From Acidobacteriota bacterium (lineage in GTDB: Bacteria > Acidobacteriota > Thermoanaerobaculia > Multivoradales > J023): a stretch of DNA of 64,000 bases. The stretch lies in contig JAJCXR010000012.1 in assembly GCA_029263315.1 (NCBI GenBank), positions 46,551-110,550 on the forward strand, in the 5' to 3' direction. A program made the translations under genes and the position numbers. The notes beneath the pieces are model-generated. The model saw only the letters and a list, made by a program, of their open reading frames with translations. It ran no database searches and was not told the origin of the DNA. Below, one piece after another: positions 36,108 through 45,268 of the stretch; the stretch's first letter is position 1; every line of letters begins with the position of its first letter.

Positions 36108-37343
36108 TCAGACACTCTCGAAGGTCAACGACTCGGCCAATCTCGGATCGGCCTTGGGCACCAGAGAACCCTGTCCCAAGAGGTGGCCAAGATAGGCCAC
36201 AAAAAGACCGCCGATTCCTAGCCAACAAGCGATGTCGGTGGCCGCCGGTTGAAATGCTTGCGCCACCATCGCGTGGTGATCTCCCGAAGGTACGGGGGTC
36301 GGCATCACCAGCCAGTAGATGTCGACATAATGCATGAACAAGAGCCATAGGGCACCGGCCGTCATGGCGAATCGACTGCGCTTGGCCGGCTGAGAAATGA
36401 GCCAGAAAAAGGGAATCGCGAAATGGCCAACGGCCAGCAGAATCGATACCGGCTGCCATCCGTTGTGCCAGCGGTGATCAAACCAGATGGTCTCTTCAGG
36501 AATGTTGGCGTACCAGATGAGCATGAATTGGGAGAATCCGATGTAGGCCCAGAAGACGACAAACCCGAAGAGCATCTTGCCCATGTCATGGTAGTGCTCG
36601 CCGGTGACCACACCTTCGAGGACCCCGCGACGCTGCAGCCGTAGGCTCATCAAGATGAGGGTCGCAAAGATGGCAATGACACAACCAGCGAAGGTGTAGA
36701 CCCCGAAGATGGTCGAAAACCAGTGGGGATCGAGGGTCATCATCCAGTCGACCGCCGCAAAGTTCAGGGTCAGCCCGAAGAGGATCATGCAGGGGGCGCT
36801 GCGCTTGTTGAGCCGCGCCGTAATGCCGAAGTCGGCCGAGGCGTCTTGCTTCTGCGAGGCCCGGTTGAAGTAGATCATCAGGCCGATCCAGACGGCAAAA
36901 TAGATCACCGCCCGCAGATTGAAGAAAGCGATGTTGAGGTACGGCGCCTTGTGCTGCAGCAGAGGATCATGGGCCACCGCCGCAGCATCGCTCCAATGAA
37001 AGAGATCGTGCATGAAGAGCAGCGGAATGGGCAGGAATAAGATGGCGAAAAGAGGCAAAGTCGCCGCCACTTTCTCAGCCAGTCGACGCACCACGACACT
37101 CCACCCTGAACGGGCCAGGTAGTGCAGGATGACAAAGAACAAACCTCCCAAGGCGATGGTGACCCAGAACATGAAGCCCGTCAGGTAGGAGAATGCCAGG
37201 CGCTGAGGGTCTTCGCCCTGTAGGAGAAAAGCGAGGCCCAGACCGACGACACCGATGACCCCTCCAACGGCGGGCAGCTTGGGCCACAGGCCAGAGGTCG
37301 GCAACGTGATCTGTTGGGAATCGAGGGTGACGTGGTGTTCCAT
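36108..37343 (-). CDS. actF: Alternative complex III subunit ActF-like (quinol-binding membrane protein)
   Basis: A 411-residue membrane protein of the NrfD/ActC-ActF type, with about ten hydrophobic helices. It matches the quinol:cytochrome-c oxidoreductase quinone-binding subunit 2 group (AYIGFSQFMLIWYANIPEE, DWMMTLDPHWFSTIFGVY). The start at 37343 (MEHHVT) is chosen over an upstream extension of 49 codons because the family starts with helices soon after. Located 31 nt after the ActD stop, so ActC-ActD-ActF form an operon. The complex moves electrons from quinol to a periplasmic acceptor, but the pentahaem, molybdopterin-like and monohaem subunits (ActA, ActB, ActE) are not in this window. 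Confidence 0.8.
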   Translation of the reverse strand: MEHHVTLDSQQITLPTSGLWPKLPAVGGVIGVVGLGLAFLLQGEDPQRLAFSYLTGFMFWVTIALGGLFFVILHYLARSGWSVVVRRLAEKVAATLPLFAILFLPIPLLFMHDLFHWSDAAAVAHDPLLQHKAPYLNIAFFNLRAVIYFAVWIGLMIYFNRASQKQDASADFGITARLNKRSAPCMILFGLTLNFAAVDWMMTLDPHWFSTIFGVYTFAGCVIAIFATLILMSLRLQRRGVLEGVVTGEHYHDMGKMLFGFVVFWAYIGFSQFMLIWYANIPEETIWFDHRWHNGWQPVSILLAVGHFAIPFFWLISQPAKRSRFAMTAGALWLLFMHYVDIYWLVMPTPVPSGDHHAMVAQAFQPAATDIACWLGIGGLFVAYLGHLLGQGSLVPKADPRLAESLTFESV

Positions 37344-37374
37344 GTCTTGCGTCTTCCGATCCAAGGGTTTCAGG

Positions 37375-37944
37375 TCAGTCTTCCATGACTTTCTCGATGG
37401 CTTGGGCTCCGATTCCGTCGAGGAAGGCATGGGTCGTTTCAGCGTCGTACTTCGGGTCCTGGGCTTCGATGGAGATGAAGAAGGCGTCATCGCTCACCCG
37501 GGAAAAGGCCTCGGAATTGAACAGCGCATGATGGTGCCGAGGTAAACCGCCGAGCAACAGCATGCCGAGCACGGCGCCGATGGCTCCCCCGAGAACCCCG
37601 CACTCGAACATGATCGGCACAAAGGCCGGCCAGCTGAAGAACGGTTTGCCACTGATCACGATGGGATAGGCCAAGGCGCTGGTCCAGTACTGCAAGAGCA
37701 TGCCCGCGGCGGCGCCCGACAGCCCCAGGATCAATACAAAGGCCGAGACCATCGAGCGTTTGAGCCCCATGGCCTTGTCGAGCCCATGCACCGGAAACGG
37801 CGTGTGGGCATCCCAGCAGGTGAATCCCGCGTCGCGCACCTTGGCACAGGCGTGCATCAAAGTTTCCGGGTCCGGAAACTCTGCCAGCATCCCAAATTCT
37901 CGACTTTCGGCTGTCAACGCAGGATTTGCACTATTTGCGGCCAT
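37375..37944 (-). CDS. actD: Alternative complex III subunit ActD (DUF3341)
   Basis: A 189-residue DUF3341 protein with two hydrophobic helices (about 61-83 and 108-131). The N-terminal half reads like ActD: GMLAEFPDPETLMHA then DAHTPFPVHGLDKAMGL. AAAGGA sits seven nt before the ATG at 37944. In alternative complex III it is a small structural subunit. Flanked by ActC (52 nt upstream) and ActF (31 nt downstream). Confidence 0.9.
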   Translation of the reverse strand: MAANSANPALTAESREFGMLAEFPDPETLMHACAKVRDAGFTCWDAHTPFPVHGLDKAMGLKRSMVSAFVLILGLSGAAAGMLLQYWTSALAYPIVISGKPFFSWPAFVPIMFECGVLGGAIGAVLGMLLLGGLPRHHHALFNSEAFSRVSDDAFFISIEAQDPKYDAETTHAFLDGIGAQAIEKVMED

Positions 37945-37996
37945 ATACAGTCCTTTCCAAGTCTCCGGTGCGGTCGCTTCCTCCCCAGCAAGCGAG

Positions 37997-39382
37997 CTAC
38001 TCGGGACGATTGTGGACGTGAGCTTGAGGCAAAACGCTCTTCACTTCGGCCATCGCCACCATCGGCAGGAAGCGCACGAAGAGGGTGAAGAGGGTGAAGA
38101 ACAGCCCGAAGCTGCCGGCGAAGGTGGCGAAATCCCAAAAGGTGGGGCGGTAATAGTCCCAGCTCGAGGGAAGAAAGTCCGCATGTAGTGACGTCACTAC
38201 GATGACAAAACGCTCAAACCACATGCCGATATTGATGAAGATGGAAGCCACGAAGAGGATGCCCATATGCGTCCGCGCCTTCTTCCACCAGAAGATTTGT
38301 GGCGTCACCACGTTGCAGAAGATCATCGTCCAGTAGGCCCAAGCAAAGGGGCCCCCGGCGCGGTTGGTGAAGGCGAAGAGCTCGTAGGTATTGCCGCCGT
38401 ACCAGGCGATGAAGAACTCCATCGAGTAGGCAAAACCCACCAAGGTGCCGGTGAGCAAGATGAGCTTCGCCATGCGATCGAAATGCAGCAGATTGATGAT
38501 GTGCTCCATCTTGAAAACCTTGCGGCAGATGACCATCAAGGTGATCACCATGGCCAGGCCGGAGAAGATGGCGCCGGCGACGAAGTAGGGCGGAAAAATC
38601 GTCGTATGCCAACCGGGCAATTGGGAGACGGCGAAATCGAACGACACCACCGAGTGCACGGACAGCACGAGGGGGGTCGCCAAGCCGGCCAACATCAGGT
38701 ACGCCTTTTCATAGTGCAACCACTGACGGAACGAACCCCGCCATCCGAGGGCGAAGAAGCCGTAGGCAAGGCGTCGGATCTTGGTGGTGGAGCGATCCCG
38801 CATGGTGGCCAGATCGGGGATCAGGCCGACGTACCAGAAAACCAAGGAGACGGTACCGTAGATCGAGACGGCGAACACATCCCACATCAAGGGGCTACGA
38901 AACTGTGGCCACATGCCCATCTGATTCGGTATCGGCATCATCCAGTAGGGCAGCCATGGACGGCCGATGTGGATGCCGGGAAAGATCAACGCACAGGCGA
39001 CGGCGAAGAGGGTCATGGCTTCGGCGGCCCGGTTGATCGATGTCCGCCACTTCTGGCGAAACAGGAAGAGCACCGCGGAAATCAGCGTCCCGGCGTGGCC
39101 GATGCCGACCCAGAACACAAAATTGACGATCGGCCAGGCCCAGGCTATGGGGATGTTATTACCCCAAATACCGGTGCCCTCCCAGAAGAGCCAGCCGATG
39201 CTGACTCCGAGAAGACTGGTCAGGGCCATCGAGGCGCCCAGGAAGATGTACCAACCCAAAGGGGGCTTCCACTCGACCGGGGCGGAGACCACCTCGGTGA
39301 TGTCATGGAAACTCGGCTCTCCTTCGATGAGAGCCGTCCGTCCTTGGATGGGATCAATGTCGGCTACTACAGCATGCGCCAT
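37997..39382 (-). CDS. actC: Alternative complex III subunit ActC (NrfD-like membrane protein)
   Basis: A 461-residue NrfD/PsrC-type quinol-oxidising subunit with about ten membrane helices. The motif [16 protein letters not shown] and the WGIDxW-like [10 protein letters not shown] region fit ActC. The start at 39382 (MAHAVVAD) is preferred; a TTG seven codons upstream is possible but has no ribosome site. It heads the ActC-ActD-ActF run; the haem gene hemG lies 67-88 nt upstream. Normally ActA and ActB precede ActC, and ActE sits between ActD and ActF. None of these was found nearby, so this cluster is incomplete or its partners are elsewhere. Confidence 0.9.
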   Translation of the reverse strand: MAHAVVADIDPIQGRTALIEGEPSFHDITEVVSAPVEWKPPLGWYIFLGASMALTSLLGVSIGWLFWEGTGIWGNNIPIAWAWPIVNFVFWVGIGHAGTLISAVLFLFRQKWRTSINRAAEAMTLFAVACALIFPGIHIGRPWLPYWMMPIPNQMGMWPQFRSPLMWDVFAVSIYGTVSLVFWYVGLIPDLATMRDRSTTKIRRLAYGFFALGWRGSFRQWLHYEKAYLMLAGLATPLVLSVHSVVSFDFAVSQLPGWHTTIFPPYFVAGAIFSGLAMVITLMVICRKVFKMEHIINLLHFDRMAKLILLTGTLVGFAYSMEFFIAWYGGNTYELFAFTNRAGGPFAWAYWTMIFCNVVTPQIFWWKKARTHMGILFVASIFINIGMWFERFVIVVTSLHADFLPSSWDYYRPTFWDFATFAGSFGLFFTLFTLFVRFLPMVAMAEVKSVLPQAHVHNRPE

Positions 39383-39469
39383 GGCTCGGCATCGCCTCGT
39401 CAAGAATGAATAGATTGTGACTGCGGGTGTTTAGCATGGTCCGTCGAGCAAGGTCAACCTGAAACCCGG

Positions 39470-40855
39470 CTAAGAAACCCCTTTCAGGATCGCGTCGGCG
39501 GCCGCAAATCCGCTCTGGATGCAGTCCGGTAGCCCGACACCATGAAAAGCGCTGCCCGCAAGAAAAATCGACCCGGGAAGTTGGGTTGCGGCTCTTTGCA
39601 GGATCTCAGCATGCCCCACTTCGTATTGCGGATAGCCTCGGGGCCAACGGTAGAGACGACGCAGGGTCGGCTGCGCCTCCACTCCGGTGAGACGTTTCAA
39701 ATCCCGCCCGACGGCCTCGAAAAGAATCTCGTCCGGAAGCTCCAGCGCCCCTTTGGTGGCTTCGTTTTCCGCCAAGAATACTCGCAACAGCGCATGGTCC
39801 GTCGGCGCCCGATCGACGAATTTGGTCGAGCACCAAGTGGCCGCCAGGACTTCGCGCTGAGCCTTCTTGGGAACGAAGAAGCCAAAACCTCGAAGATCCT
39901 TGGGTAGATCCCGTCGACGGTAGCCCAAGGACAGGGTGGCCAAGGAAACGTAGCGAAGGGTACGCAGCGTCTCGGCCAACGGGGGGGCGAGCTCGTCCAT
40001 CAGGGTGCTGGCCGCGAAGGCGGGCAGCGCCAAGACCACGGCATCGGCCTCCAAGACCTCATCGTCGAGGTGGACACGGTAGGACCCGTCGCCGTGGCGG
40101 CTCAGCCGCCGCGCAGTCCGCCCACTGAGCTTGCAGGCCTCGGGCAAGCGCTCGGCCAGCCGATCGGTGAGCTCGGCAACGCCACCGGGGAAACTCCAAA
40201 AGAGAGGGCCCGCGGGCCGCCCCACGGCGCGGAATGCCCGCACCAGGCTACCGTGGCACTGCTCCATCTGCCGTAGACGCGGATAGGTGGCCAACAGGCT
40301 CATGCGATCGACATCGGCCACGTGAATATGCGCCAGCATCGGCTCGGCCACCCGTTCGAGGGCTTCCTGGCCCAGGCGGCGGCGGATGAACATGCCGAGG
40401 CTCTCGTCCCCCTCCGCAGGCCCCTTGGGGATCCATGGCTCGCAGGCCACACGCAGCTTGCCGCGCCAGGTCAGCAGCGGCGAACGAAAGAACGGTCGCC
40501 AGCGCCCAGGGACCACCAGACGAAAGCCCTCCGGCAGCGGTTGCAGGCGATGGTCCTGGAAGATCGAGACCCCGCCGTCGGCATCGCGGCTGCCGATCAA
40601 GCGATCCCCGAGCCCCACTTGACGGGCCAGCTCCAGGCAAGCCGGCTTGTGGGCCACAAACGAGTCGGGCCCAGCCTCGAGCAAAAAGCCCTGCTCGGAC
40701 TCACTGACTACCTTACCGCCAAAACGGGGCTGCGCTTCGACAATGCGAACGCTGAGCGGTCGATGCGCCGCCGCTTGCTGCAATCGAAAGGCGGCGGCGA
40801 GGCCCGCCATGCCGCCGCCCAGGACGACACAGCGAATCACTTCAAAGGGCTCCAC
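39470..40855 (-). CDS. hemY: Protoporphyrinogen oxidase (oxygen-dependent, HemY type)
   Basis: A 461-residue FAD-dependent oxidase of the HemG/HemY family that converts protoporphyrinogen IX or coproporphyrinogen III to the porphyrin. It has GGGMAGLAAAFRLQ (13-26) for FAD, and near the C-terminus GSIFLAGSAFHGVGLPDCI, typical of HemY. The start is GTG at 40855. It lies beside a radical SAM gene with a PCP_red tail and upstream of act genes that need haem, so it probably supplies haem for respiration. The upstream gene ends 25 nt before it, suggesting co-transcription. PPOX versus CPOX substrate preference cannot be told. Confidence 0.9.
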   Translation of the reverse strand: MEPFEVIRCVVLGGGMAGLAAAFRLQQAAAHRPLSVRIVEAQPRFGGKVVSESEQGFLLEAGPDSFVAHKPACLELARQVGLGDRLIGSRDADGGVSIFQDHRLQPLPEGFRLVVPGRWRPFFRSPLLTWRGKLRVACEPWIPKGPAEGDESLGMFIRRRLGQEALERVAEPMLAHIHVADVDRMSLLATYPRLRQMEQCHGSLVRAFRAVGRPAGPLFWSFPGGVAELTDRLAERLPEACKLSGRTARRLSRHGDGSYRVHLDDEVLEADAVVLALPAFAASTLMDELAPPLAETLRTLRYVSLATLSLGYRRRDLPKDLRGFGFFVPKKAQREVLAATWCSTKFVDRAPTDHALLRVFLAENEATKGALELPDEILFEAVGRDLKRLTGVEAQPTLRRLYRWPRGYPQYEVGHAEILQRAATQLPGSIFLAGSAFHGVGLPDCIQSGFAAADAILKGVS

Positions 40856-40879
40856 AAACGAAGCAGAGAACGCCGCATC

Positions 40880-42220
40880 TCAAGACTCGTCGCCGGAAGA
40901 ACCCGGCGCAGCATCCCCGACTTGGGCGGCGCTCGGACGCTGCATAGGGCGCACAAACGAGGGCATGTTGGCAAAGGCGGGCCGGCTTTCTCCCTGCATA
41001 CCGTCTTGCATCACTTGCGCCGTAATGCGGCCAATCCCTTGGCCCCGCGCAAACTCCTCCAAACCCCGCTGCACCTTTTCGCGAATGAATCGAATGGGGA
41101 TACGGTCCAAACGCGCCTGGGCATCGGCGTCCCATCGGATGGCCGCGGTGGCCAACGGCACGCCGGTGGGTTCGTAGGGACACCCAGGGTCCTCGGCCAG
41201 GTAATCGTCGAATCCAGCATAGGCACGGCAGCGGCAGCCTCCGCAGATCTCTTTGAACTCACAACTACCACAGCGGCCCCCGAGACGCTCCGGGTCTCTC
41301 AAGGCCTGCAAGACCGGTGACGAACGCCAGATCTCGGTGAAGCTCTGCTGGCGCACATTGCCCGCCGTCAAGGTCATGTAGGGGCACGGGGTGACATCCC
41401 CGCTGGGGGTGATCCGGCAGTATTCCGTCCCCGCCATGCAGCCGCCACTTTCCAGGCCGGCGCGCCCCAAATGGTAGGCGATGCGCTTGAATTGGGGGGC
41501 GCATTTCGAGCGCACCAACATCGGTCGGTAGGCCTCCTGGGCATCCACCAAGTCCGTCAAGGCGGCTTCCGTATCGGCCGCCGACAGATCGTTCATGCGC
41601 TGCCCACGGCCGGTTTGCACCAGGAAGTAGAGGTTGAACGACCAGGCCCCCTTCTGCCGCGCAAACTCCAGCAGTTGGGGGATCTCTTGGCGATTCATAT
41701 CCATCACCGTGGTCTGCACCAAAACCTCGAGGCCATTGGCTTTGCAGATCTCCAGGGCGCGCACGGAATGCTCCCAGGCATTGGGGCCGCCGCGAAAGCT
41801 GTTGTGCTTCTCAGGGTCGACTGAATCGATGCTGATGCCCACCCCTTTGACGCCACACTCGATCATCTTGCGGGCCACTCGATCGTTGACCAAGACACCG
41901 TTGGTCCCCATCACCACCCACATGCCGCGATCCGATGCAGCCTGGGCCAGGTCGTAGATGTCCTTGCGCAGCAAGGGCTCGCCACCGGTGAGAATGACCA
42001 TCTCCGTGCCCAGGGCTTGCATCTCGTCCAACAGCGCCAAACATTCCGCCGTCGTCAGCTCGTGCTCTTCCTTCTTGCCCGCCGACATGTAGCAATGGGG
42101 GCATTTCAGGTTACAGCGCCGGGTCAAGTTCCATGAAATCAACGACGGACGAAACTCGTCCATCGCCAGGGCACCGGCGGCGGAAGTGCCGAGGATTTCA
42201 GAAGACGATGGCGAAGGCAT
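40880..42220 (-). CDS. Radical SAM/SPASM protein with PCP_red C-terminal domain
   Basis: A 446-residue radical SAM enzyme. The Fe-S triad is CNLKCPHCY (Cys36, Cys40, Cys43), then TGGEPLLRKD. The SPASM Cys region at about 280-350 has CMAGTEYCRI, CPYM and CGSCEFKEICGGCRCRAYA. Residues about 360-405 match PCP_red (PF08369): WDADAQARLDRIPIRFIR and GLEEFARGQGIGRITAQV, also seen in light-independent protochlorophyllide reductase subunits. GAAGGAG lies before the ATG at 42220. Next to hemY, it is likely a haem or porphyrin-ring modification enzyme, like AhbD or NirJ relatives, but PCP_red fused to SPASM is not something I can place. Divergent from the phosphotransferase gene. Confidence 0.8.
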   Translation of the reverse strand: MPSPSSSEILGTSAAGALAMDEFRPSLISWNLTRRCNLKCPHCYMSAGKKEEHELTTAECLALLDEMQALGTEMVILTGGEPLLRKDIYDLAQAASDRGMWVVMGTNGVLVNDRVARKMIECGVKGVGISIDSVDPEKHNSFRGGPNAWEHSVRALEICKANGLEVLVQTTVMDMNRQEIPQLLEFARQKGAWSFNLYFLVQTGRGQRMNDLSAADTEAALTDLVDAQEAYRPMLVRSKCAPQFKRIAYHLGRAGLESGGCMAGTEYCRITPSGDVTPCPYMTLTAGNVRQQSFTEIWRSSPVLQALRDPERLGGRCGSCEFKEICGGCRCRAYAGFDDYLAEDPGCPYEPTGVPLATAAIRWDADAQARLDRIPIRFIREKVQRGLEEFARGQGIGRITAQVMQDGMQGESRPAFANMPSFVRPMQRPSAAQVGDAAPGSSGDES

Positions 42221-42343
42221 GTCAAGGCTCCTTCGAAAAATGCGGACGATGGCGAGGCGGCCGGAGATGCCGATCTGCGTGTCGAACAGTATCGCAAGAT
42301 GGCATGGAATGGCGGATGACTAGAGCTGATATCTTCTGCACCT

Positions 42344-43411
42344 ATGAACACCATGCTCGATACCGCACGCCCTCCACGCGCCGGCGAAAGCCTCGACTTG
42401 GAACGCCTGGAGCCATACTTGCGCCAGCACTTGCCGCAAATGAACGGCCGTCTAGAAATCGAGCAGTTCCCCAGCGGCTTCTCCAATCTCACCTATCTCC
42501 TGCGGGCCGGCGACTTCGAGCTGGTGCTGCGGCGTCCGCCGTTCGGCAACCAAATCAAATCCGCCCATGACATGGCCCGCGAGCATCGGGTCCTGACGGC
42601 CCTGCATCCGATCTATCCCCAGGCACCAAAACCTTACCTGCTCTGCGAGGACGAGTCCGTCCTGGGAGCACCCTTCTATGTCATGGAGCGGCGTCGGGGC
42701 ATTATTCTGCGCCGCACCTTGCCCTCCGGCTGCGACCTGTCGCCGGTCCTCGCCGGCCGCCTGTCCGAGGCCTTCATCGACAACCTGGCCACCCTGCATG
42801 CGGTCGATTGGCGAGGCGCCGGCCTCGGTGACTTGGGCAAACCCGAGGGCTACGTGCAACGGCAAGTGGAGGGCTGGAATCGGCGCTATCAGAAAGCCCA
42901 GACCGACAGCTGGAGAAATCTCGACGAAGCCGCCGCCTGGTTGCTTTCCAACCAGCCAGCCTCCTCCGGAGCCAGTCTCGTCCACAATGACTACAAGTAC
43001 GACAACATCGTGTTGGCGCCCCATGACATGACAAAGATCCTGGCGGTGCTCGACTGGGAAATGTGCACCATCGGCGATCCCCTGATGGATTTGGGCACCA
43101 GCCTGGCGTACTGGGTCGAGGCCGGCGATCCCCCCGAGCTCTTGGCCGCCGCCTTTGGCCCCACCGCCCTACCGGGTACCCTGACCCGTCAACAGCTGGC
43201 TGAGCGTTATGGTCAACAAAGCGGTGTGCAGATCGAGCACCTGACCTTCTACTTCACCTTCGGACTCTTCAAGCTGGCGGTCATCGTGCAGCAAATCTAC
43301 TACCGCTTTTTCAAGGGCCACACCCAGGACTCCCGCTTTGCTCAGCTCAATCAGATGGTCGGCTTGTTGGGCCGCATCGCCACCGAGGCCATCGCCAAGG
43401 ACCGCGTCTGA
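42344..43411 (+). CDS. Phosphotransferase family protein (APH/ACAD10-like)
   Basis: A 355-residue aminoglycoside-phosphotransferase-fold protein. Motifs: GFSNLTYLL (near 46-54), LRRPPFG with a lysine/arginine position, SLVHNDYKYDNIVL with the catalytic Asp, and LDWEMCTIGDPLMD, the metal-binding Asp region. The same profile as ACAD10/11-associated phosphotransferases, which act on hydroxyacyl-CoA derivatives, is likely. No acyl-CoA dehydrogenase gene is adjacent. The ATG at 42344 is used. It is divergent from the radical SAM gene across a 123-nt gap. Confidence 0.85.
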   Translation: MNTMLDTARPPRAGESLDLERLEPYLRQHLPQMNGRLEIEQFPSGFSNLTYLLRAGDFELVLRRPPFGNQIKSAHDMAREHRVLTALHPIYPQAPKPYLLCEDESVLGAPFYVMERRRGIILRRTLPSGCDLSPVLAGRLSEAFIDNLATLHAVDWRGAGLGDLGKPEGYVQRQVEGWNRRYQKAQTDSWRNLDEAAAWLLSNQPASSGASLVHNDYKYDNIVLAPHDMTKILAVLDWEMCTIGDPLMDLGTSLAYWVEAGDPPELLAAAFGPTALPGTLTRQQLAERYGQQSGVQIEHLTFYFTFGLFKLAVIVQQIYYRFFKGHTQDSRFAQLNQMVGLLGRIATEAIAKDRV

Positions 43412-43584
43412 TCACCCTTCCGTCACCGCGGCATACCCACCACGCAGTGGCCAGGGCCTGCTAGACTCGCCGTTTCGGCCAGCGGGGCTCGACGCAGCTC
43501 GTCGGTGCATCGCTGGCCTCAATACGTCGACCCACGGCCGGTGGCTCCTTCGCCGGGCTGTTTTCAACCGATTGAGGTGACACG

Positions 43585-44325
43585 ATGCAACGCCGACACG
43601 AGATGATCGAAAGCTCGGCGATGGGACGCCGCATGCACGTTTGGTGCTTCGGCCATTGGGGCGCTCCCGTCATTGTCTTCCCGACCGCTGCCGGCTTTGC
43701 CCATGAATGGGATCGTCAGGGCATGGTGGATATCCTGGCACCGCTGATCCACGGCGGCAAGATCAAGCTCTACTGCCCTGAGAGCAACGTCTCCCAAACC
43801 CTGACCGACAAAGAGACCCATCCCGCCATTCGCCTCAAACGGCATCTGGCCTACGAGCACTTCATCTACTCTGAGCTGGTACCCGCCATCCGTCGGGACT
43901 GCAACTCCGAGACCATCCGTATCGCCACCGCCGGCGCCAGCCTGGGGGCCTTCTACGCCGCCAACAGTGCCCTCAAGCATCCGGAGGTCTTCCACTACGC
44001 CTTATGCCTGAGCGGACGCTACGATTTGACCCACTTCACGGACGGTTTCACCAACAGCGACATCTACTTCAACAACCCCATGGCCTACACCTCCAATTTG
44101 CAGGACGAGGCCTTGATCCGGGTGCAAAGTCACACCCACCTGACTCTGGTCTGCGGCCAGGGCAAGTGGGAAGAGGGCTGTATCGAAGAGACTCACCGTT
44201 TGGCGGACATCCTGGCGGCCAAGGAGATCCCCCACTTCCGTGACATCTGGGGCCACGACGTGAGCCATGATTGGGCTTGGTGGCAGCGTCAGACCTTGCA
44301 CCACTTCCGCCAGACCTTCCGCTGA
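43585..44325 (+). CDS. Alpha/beta-hydrolase of esterase D type
   Basis: A 246-residue alpha/beta-hydrolase. The oxyanion strand reads IVFPTAAGFAHEW; the nucleophile elbow is AGASLGAFYAANSA (Ser in G-A-S-L-G); the C-terminal GHDVSHDWAWWQRQ holds the His. This pattern fits esterase-family proteins. A GAGGTGA site lies before the ATG at 43585. Cytosolic; no signal peptide. The next gene starts 17 nt later, so they may be co-transcribed. Confidence 0.8.
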   Translation: MQRRHEMIESSAMGRRMHVWCFGHWGAPVIVFPTAAGFAHEWDRQGMVDILAPLIHGGKIKLYCPESNVSQTLTDKETHPAIRLKRHLAYEHFIYSELVPAIRRDCNSETIRIATAGASLGAFYAANSALKHPEVFHYALCLSGRYDLTHFTDGFTNSDIYFNNPMAYTSNLQDEALIRVQSHTHLTLVCGQGKWEEGCIEETHRLADILAAKEIPHFRDIWGHDVSHDWAWWQRQTLHHFRQTFR

Positions 44326-44342
44326 GATGGTCGGACTCTGAG

Positions 44343-45107
44343 ATGGTGCGCGCCGCCCAGATCAGGCATCTGGCATGGGTGCTGCTCGCCCTGGGCAGCG
44401 CCGGCTTGTTCTCGACGCTACCGTCCCTGGCCCAAAGCAGCCGCGATCATGTAGCACCGTCCGCCTGGCGACCGCCGCTCGGAAAGATCGAAGAAGCGGT
44501 CGTCCAAGGACGCTGGAAGGCGGCGGCAAAGCAGGGCAACCGCCTCGAAGAGGAGGTGTTGAGCCGCAGCTGGCATGGCTCTGAGCTGCGTCCTGTGCTC
44601 ACCGAGCTCGCCTTCTTGCAAGCCCTTGCCCACGCCAATCTGGACGACGACCGGCTCGCCGTCTGGTACTGGCACATGGCGATCAATCTTGATTTCCGCG
44701 TCGCCCAGCGGGACCTCACCTCCTATGGACGGGCCGCCCGCCTGCTGCTGGAGCACCCGCTGCGCCGCAAGGGCGTCGTACCGGCGGGATTCGATCCGCC
44801 CCCCAGCTCGCCGACGGTCAAGATCGTGCCGGCCCAACTGCCGCAGCGCCATGCCAAGCCCATCATCCTCAACAATACGGGCGCTGCCCTCGAGCATCAC
44901 GGCGACTTCCATGTCGAGCTGATCATCGACGCGCAGGGTCGCCCCCACCAACCGGTGGTGATCAGCAGCCATCTGCATCCGGTGATCATCTACGCCAGCT
45001 TGAAGTTCCTTTTCACCGCACCGCCCTTCGTGCCCGCCACCTTCGACGGCCAACCCGGCGATCTGCGAATGGTCATACGTCTGCAATTCGAGGTCTCTCG
45101 CTGGTAA
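44343..45107 (+). CDS. Exported protein with TonB C-terminal-like domain
   Basis: A 254-residue protein from the ATG at 44343 (24 codons of upstream frame rejected). It has a signal peptide at about 1-30 (LAWVLLALGSAG, cleavage after LAQSS) and no transmembrane anchor. The C-terminal 90 residues (VELIIDAQGRPHQPVVI then ASLKFLFTAPPFVPATFDGQ) look like the TonB C-terminal fold, which normally pairs with ExbB/ExbD, here absent. The middle is helical. Its start lies 17 nt after the esterase stop. It may be a periplasmic partner rather than an energy transducer. Confidence 0.6.
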   Translation: MVRAAQIRHLAWVLLALGSAGLFSTLPSLAQSSRDHVAPSAWRPPLGKIEEAVVQGRWKAAAKQGNRLEEEVLSRSWHGSELRPVLTELAFLQALAHANLDDDRLAVWYWHMAINLDFRVAQRDLTSYGRAARLLLEHPLRRKGVVPAGFDPPPSSPTVKIVPAQLPQRHAKPIILNNTGAALEHHGDFHVELIIDAQGRPHQPVVISSHLHPVIIYASLKFLFTAPPFVPATFDGQPGDLRMVIRLQFEVSRW

Positions 45108-45268
45108 CGGCTGCCGGGCGATGAGCCTGGGTCACAATCATGTAAACTCCATCGGCGCTTGGCCCCCTCGGTTCCTCGGGCCAGTCACCGCCTGCGGTTC
45201 GATGTTTCGCTGAGGTTCCATCGAGGCCGCTGGTCAGCGCCGTCAAGCGCTCCGTCACCTGAAACGCC

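Noticed and set aside
44343..45107. TonB energy-transducing protein
   Set aside because: No N-terminal transmembrane anchor or proline-rich spacer, and no ExbB/ExbD genes nearby; only the C-terminal fold is shared.
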